Positions 62,452 through 64,000 of a stretch of DNA of 64,000 bases are shown in pieces. The notes under the pieces were generated by a model. The model was given only the letters and a program-made list of their open reading frames with translations. It made no database searches and was not told the origin of the DNA. The stretch comes from Aliirhizobium smilacinae (GTDB lineage Bacteria > Pseudomonadota > Alphaproteobacteria > Rhizobiales > Rhizobiaceae), in assembly GCF_006335145.1 (NCBI RefSeq), contig NZ_VDMN01000012.1, forward strand, positions 1-64,000, in the 5' to 3' direction. The first letter of the stretch is position 1. Every line of letters starts with the position of its first letter. The translations under genes were made by a program, and so were the position numbers.

Positions 62452-62474
62452 GGGCGGTGCGTCGAGCACTGCCC
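62452..62474 (+). terminator. Intercistronic hairpin after the DppA-like gene
   Basis: GGGCGGTGC and GCACTGCCC form a 9-bp stem (one G-T) with a 5-base loop, 14 bases after the SBP stop. A CTCTC follows instead of a T-run, so it likely stabilises the SBP message. Confidence 0.5.
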
Positions 62475-62497
62475 TCTCAATTTGCCGCTGATGCAGA

Positions 62498-63838
62498 GTG
62501 ACGACAATGCCGAAATTCCACCTCGCCTTTTTCACCAACGCACGGCCTCATGGATGGGGTGTTAATGGACCGATCCCTTGGTCTGGCCACGATTCCCGAC
62601 CCGAAGTGTGGGAAAGCGGCTCCTTTCTCGTCGATCTGGCGCGTGCCATCGAACGTGCGGGCTTCGACTATCTGATGCTCGAGGACCATTCGGTCGTTGC
62701 CGACCGCTATAAAGGCACGACTGAAGTCGATCTCAAACATGCTATCCGCGGTGCCCGGCTCGACCCTCTTCCCGTCATCACCCATCTTGCGGCCCATACG
62801 TCGCGTCTCGGCCTCGTTTCGACGTTGTCGACGTCGTTTTATCCGCCCTTCCTGCTTGCCCGCTTGATGGCAACCGTCGATCACCTCAGCCGTGGACGTG
62901 CCGGCTGGAATATCGTCACCGGTGGCGAGGATGAGGCTGCACAGGCATTCGGTATCGGCGAGAAGATGCCGCCGCATGACGAGAGGTATGATCGTGCCGA
63001 TGAATTCGTCGATATCGCCACCCAGCTCTGGGATGCCTGGCAGCCCGACGCGGTTGTCCATGACGAAGAAACCGGCACCTATGCTGATCACACCAAGGTG
63101 CGCAGCTTCGATTATCATGGACAATATTACCGGTCCCGCGGACCGCTGAACATATCGCGCTCACCGCAGGGCCGCCCGGTATTTTGCCAGGCTGGAAGCT
63201 CTCCGCGTGGCCGGGCCTTCGGTGCCCGCCACGCCGACACGATCATTGCCGCGACGGCCGGCGAGGATCCTGTCGCCGCCGCCAAGGCATTTCGCGACGA
63301 CATCCGCCGTCTCCGGACAGAGAACGGCAGCAACCCAGACGATTGCAAGGTCCTGTTCCCCATCCTGCCTGTGCTGGCCGACACCCAGGAAGAAGCGGAC
63401 GCCATTGCCGCACGGCTTCCTAAGGTCGATCAGAACGCCATCGATCGGGCGCTCGCCGGGCTTTCGGCAGACAACAACATCGATTTTTCCCAGTTCGATC
63501 TCGATAAGCCGTTGCCGGAAATCGAGACGGAGGGACATCGCGGTACGTTGGCTGCATTCTCGAAGCAAGGCAAAACCCTGCGCGAGATGGTCGAGGCACG
63601 CCTTGGCCGCTCAACGAGAACGCTTCAGTTTGTCGGAACACCGGCCTCGGTCGCAGACAGAATGGGCGAAGTGGCCGATCAGATCGGCGGCGACGGTTTC
63701 CTCATCCATGCGTTCCCATTGACCCGTCGCTACATTGCAGAAATCACAGACGGGCTGGTCCCCGAACTGCAGAAGCGCGGACTGGTAAGAACGACTTATG
63801 AGCACGAGCGTTTTCGCGATAACCTGCTCAGCTTCTGA
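62498..63838 (+). CDS. FMN-dependent monooxygenase, NtaA/SnaA/DszA family
   Basis: A 446-residue luciferase-like (LLM) TIM-barrel monooxygenase. NtaA/SnaA hallmarks: WESGSFLVDLARAIERAGFD followed by YLMLEDHSV, RAGWNIVTGGEDEAAQAFG, ERYDRADEFVDIATQLWDAW, FDYHGQYYRSRGPLNISRSP and PVFCQAGSSPRGRAFGARHA. Such enzymes use FMNH2 supplied by a separate reductase to oxidise C-N or C-S bonds. No reductase gene is visible in the window. Either the GTG at 62498 or the ATG at 62507 could be the start; neither has a strong ribosome site. It sits 60 bases after the importer and probably acts on the imported compound. Confidence 0.88.
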   Translation: MTTMPKFHLAFFTNARPHGWGVNGPIPWSGHDSRPEVWESGSFLVDLARAIERAGFDYLMLEDHSVVADRYKGTTEVDLKHAIRGARLDPLPVITHLAAHTSRLGLVSTLSTSFYPPFLLARLMATVDHLSRGRAGWNIVTGGEDEAAQAFGIGEKMPPHDERYDRADEFVDIATQLWDAWQPDAVVHDEETGTYADHTKVRSFDYHGQYYRSRGPLNISRSPQGRPVFCQAGSSPRGRAFGARHADTIIAATAGEDPVAAAKAFRDDIRRLRTENGSNPDDCKVLFPILPVLADTQEEADAIAARLPKVDQNAIDRALAGLSADNNIDFSQFDLDKPLPEIETEGHRGTLAAFSKQGKTLREMVEARLGRSTRTLQFVGTPASVADRMGEVADQIGGDGFLIHAFPLTRRYIAEITDGLVPELQKRGLVRTTYEHERFRDNLLSF

Positions 63839-63866
63839 GCAGGTCGGCATATAGGAGAGACGGAAG

Positions 63867-64000
63867 ATGAGCGAACACCACCATCACGAGGGCGCGGAGC
63901 GCTGGAAACACGATGGCATCAGGGTCATCAAAGGCGACCAACTGGATCCCAATACTGCTCAGACACCGGGCATGTTCCGGCAGGCGGCCATCAATCATGC
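63867..64000 (+). CDS. Cupin-domain protein, N-terminal part (runs off window)
   Basis: The visible 44 codons begin MSEHHHHEGAERWKHDGIRV and continue IKGDQLDPNTAQTPGMFRQA. The 'D.LD.NT.QTPGM.R.AAIN' pattern is the start of a small single-domain cupin family often found with oxidoreductases. TAGGAGAGACGGAAG precedes the ATG. It lies 28 bases after the monooxygenase and belongs to the same operon. The metal-binding cupin motifs lie beyond the window. Confidence 0.75.
   Translation, partial: MSEHHHHEGAERWKHDGIRVIKGDQLDPNTAQTPGMFRQAAINH

Overview
The window looks like part of a secondary replicon or accessory chromosomal region of a Rhizobiaceae-type alphaproteobacterium (Agrobacterium/Rhizobium/Sinorhizobium group). 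The evidence is the high GC content, seven ABC importers packed into 64 kb, a DUF1127 mini-gene, an IalB-family domain, Irr/ICE-like iron boxes, a rhizobial-style iol operon, and the absence of rRNA, tRNA or core housekeeping genes. Almost all of it is catabolic or uptake operons, each with its own regulator.

Layout. (1) 1-400: the truncated start of an IS30-type transposase and an unidentified gene remnant. (2) 0.5-13 kb, all minus strand: an operon hyuA-hyuB-SDR-HpcH/HpaI aldolase, a LysR regulator, and a livKHMGF-aminotransferase operon. The hyuA and livK promoters carry the same conserved block (LysR T-N11-A dyad, TTGGCC -35, 17-base spacer, CCTA -10), so the two operons probably form one regulon. 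(3) 13.2-16.1 kb: a DUF1127 mini-gene, then a pseudogene graveyard (livK C-terminus, a deleted, frameshifted and partly inverted FAD-linked oxidase, a thiolase C-terminus, a frameshifted tyrosine recombinase) with hairpins and a 12-bp inverted repeat. (4) 16.2-25.8 kb: a catecholate-type siderophore uptake locus: ABC importer, FepA-like TonB receptor, a methyltransferase with a regulatory domain, and a LysR-HTH/TrpD2/transmembrane/IalB fusion protein. Both promoter regions carry near-consensus ICE boxes.

(5) 26.2-38.9 kb: a ten-gene myo-inositol operon (iolG, ABC importer, a second Gfo/Idh/MocA dehydrogenase, iolC, iolD, iolE, iolB, a Hyi-like TIM barrel) with a divergent LacI regulator and two tandem operators. 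(6) 39-49.7 kb: a LacI regulator divergent from an operon that combines an AfuABC-like importer, an inositol-monophosphatase-family phosphatase and UgpBAEC. It looks like an organophosphate (sugar-phosphate plus glycerophosphate) scavenging unit. Two matching LacI-type operators lie 107 bp apart in the divergent promoter. (7) 50.2-56.7 kb: a ribose-type sugar operon (TIM-barrel isomerase, SBP, RbsA, RbsC, RpiR regulator, ribokinase). (8) 56.7-64 kb: a tandem repeat and a hydrolase remnant, then a dppBC-DF-A importer followed by an NtaA/SnaA-type flavin monooxygenase and the start of a cupin gene. A 20-bp perfect palindrome sits just before the first gene.

One recurring structure is notable: six of the seven ABC operons have a strong RNA hairpin directly after the solute-binding-protein gene, which would allow the binding protein to be made in excess of the membrane components. 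The strongest candidate for an undescribed system is the fused HTH-TrpD2-TM-IalB protein (20084-22135), whose predicted topology is that of a membrane-spanning one-component regulator inside an iron-controlled siderophore locus.
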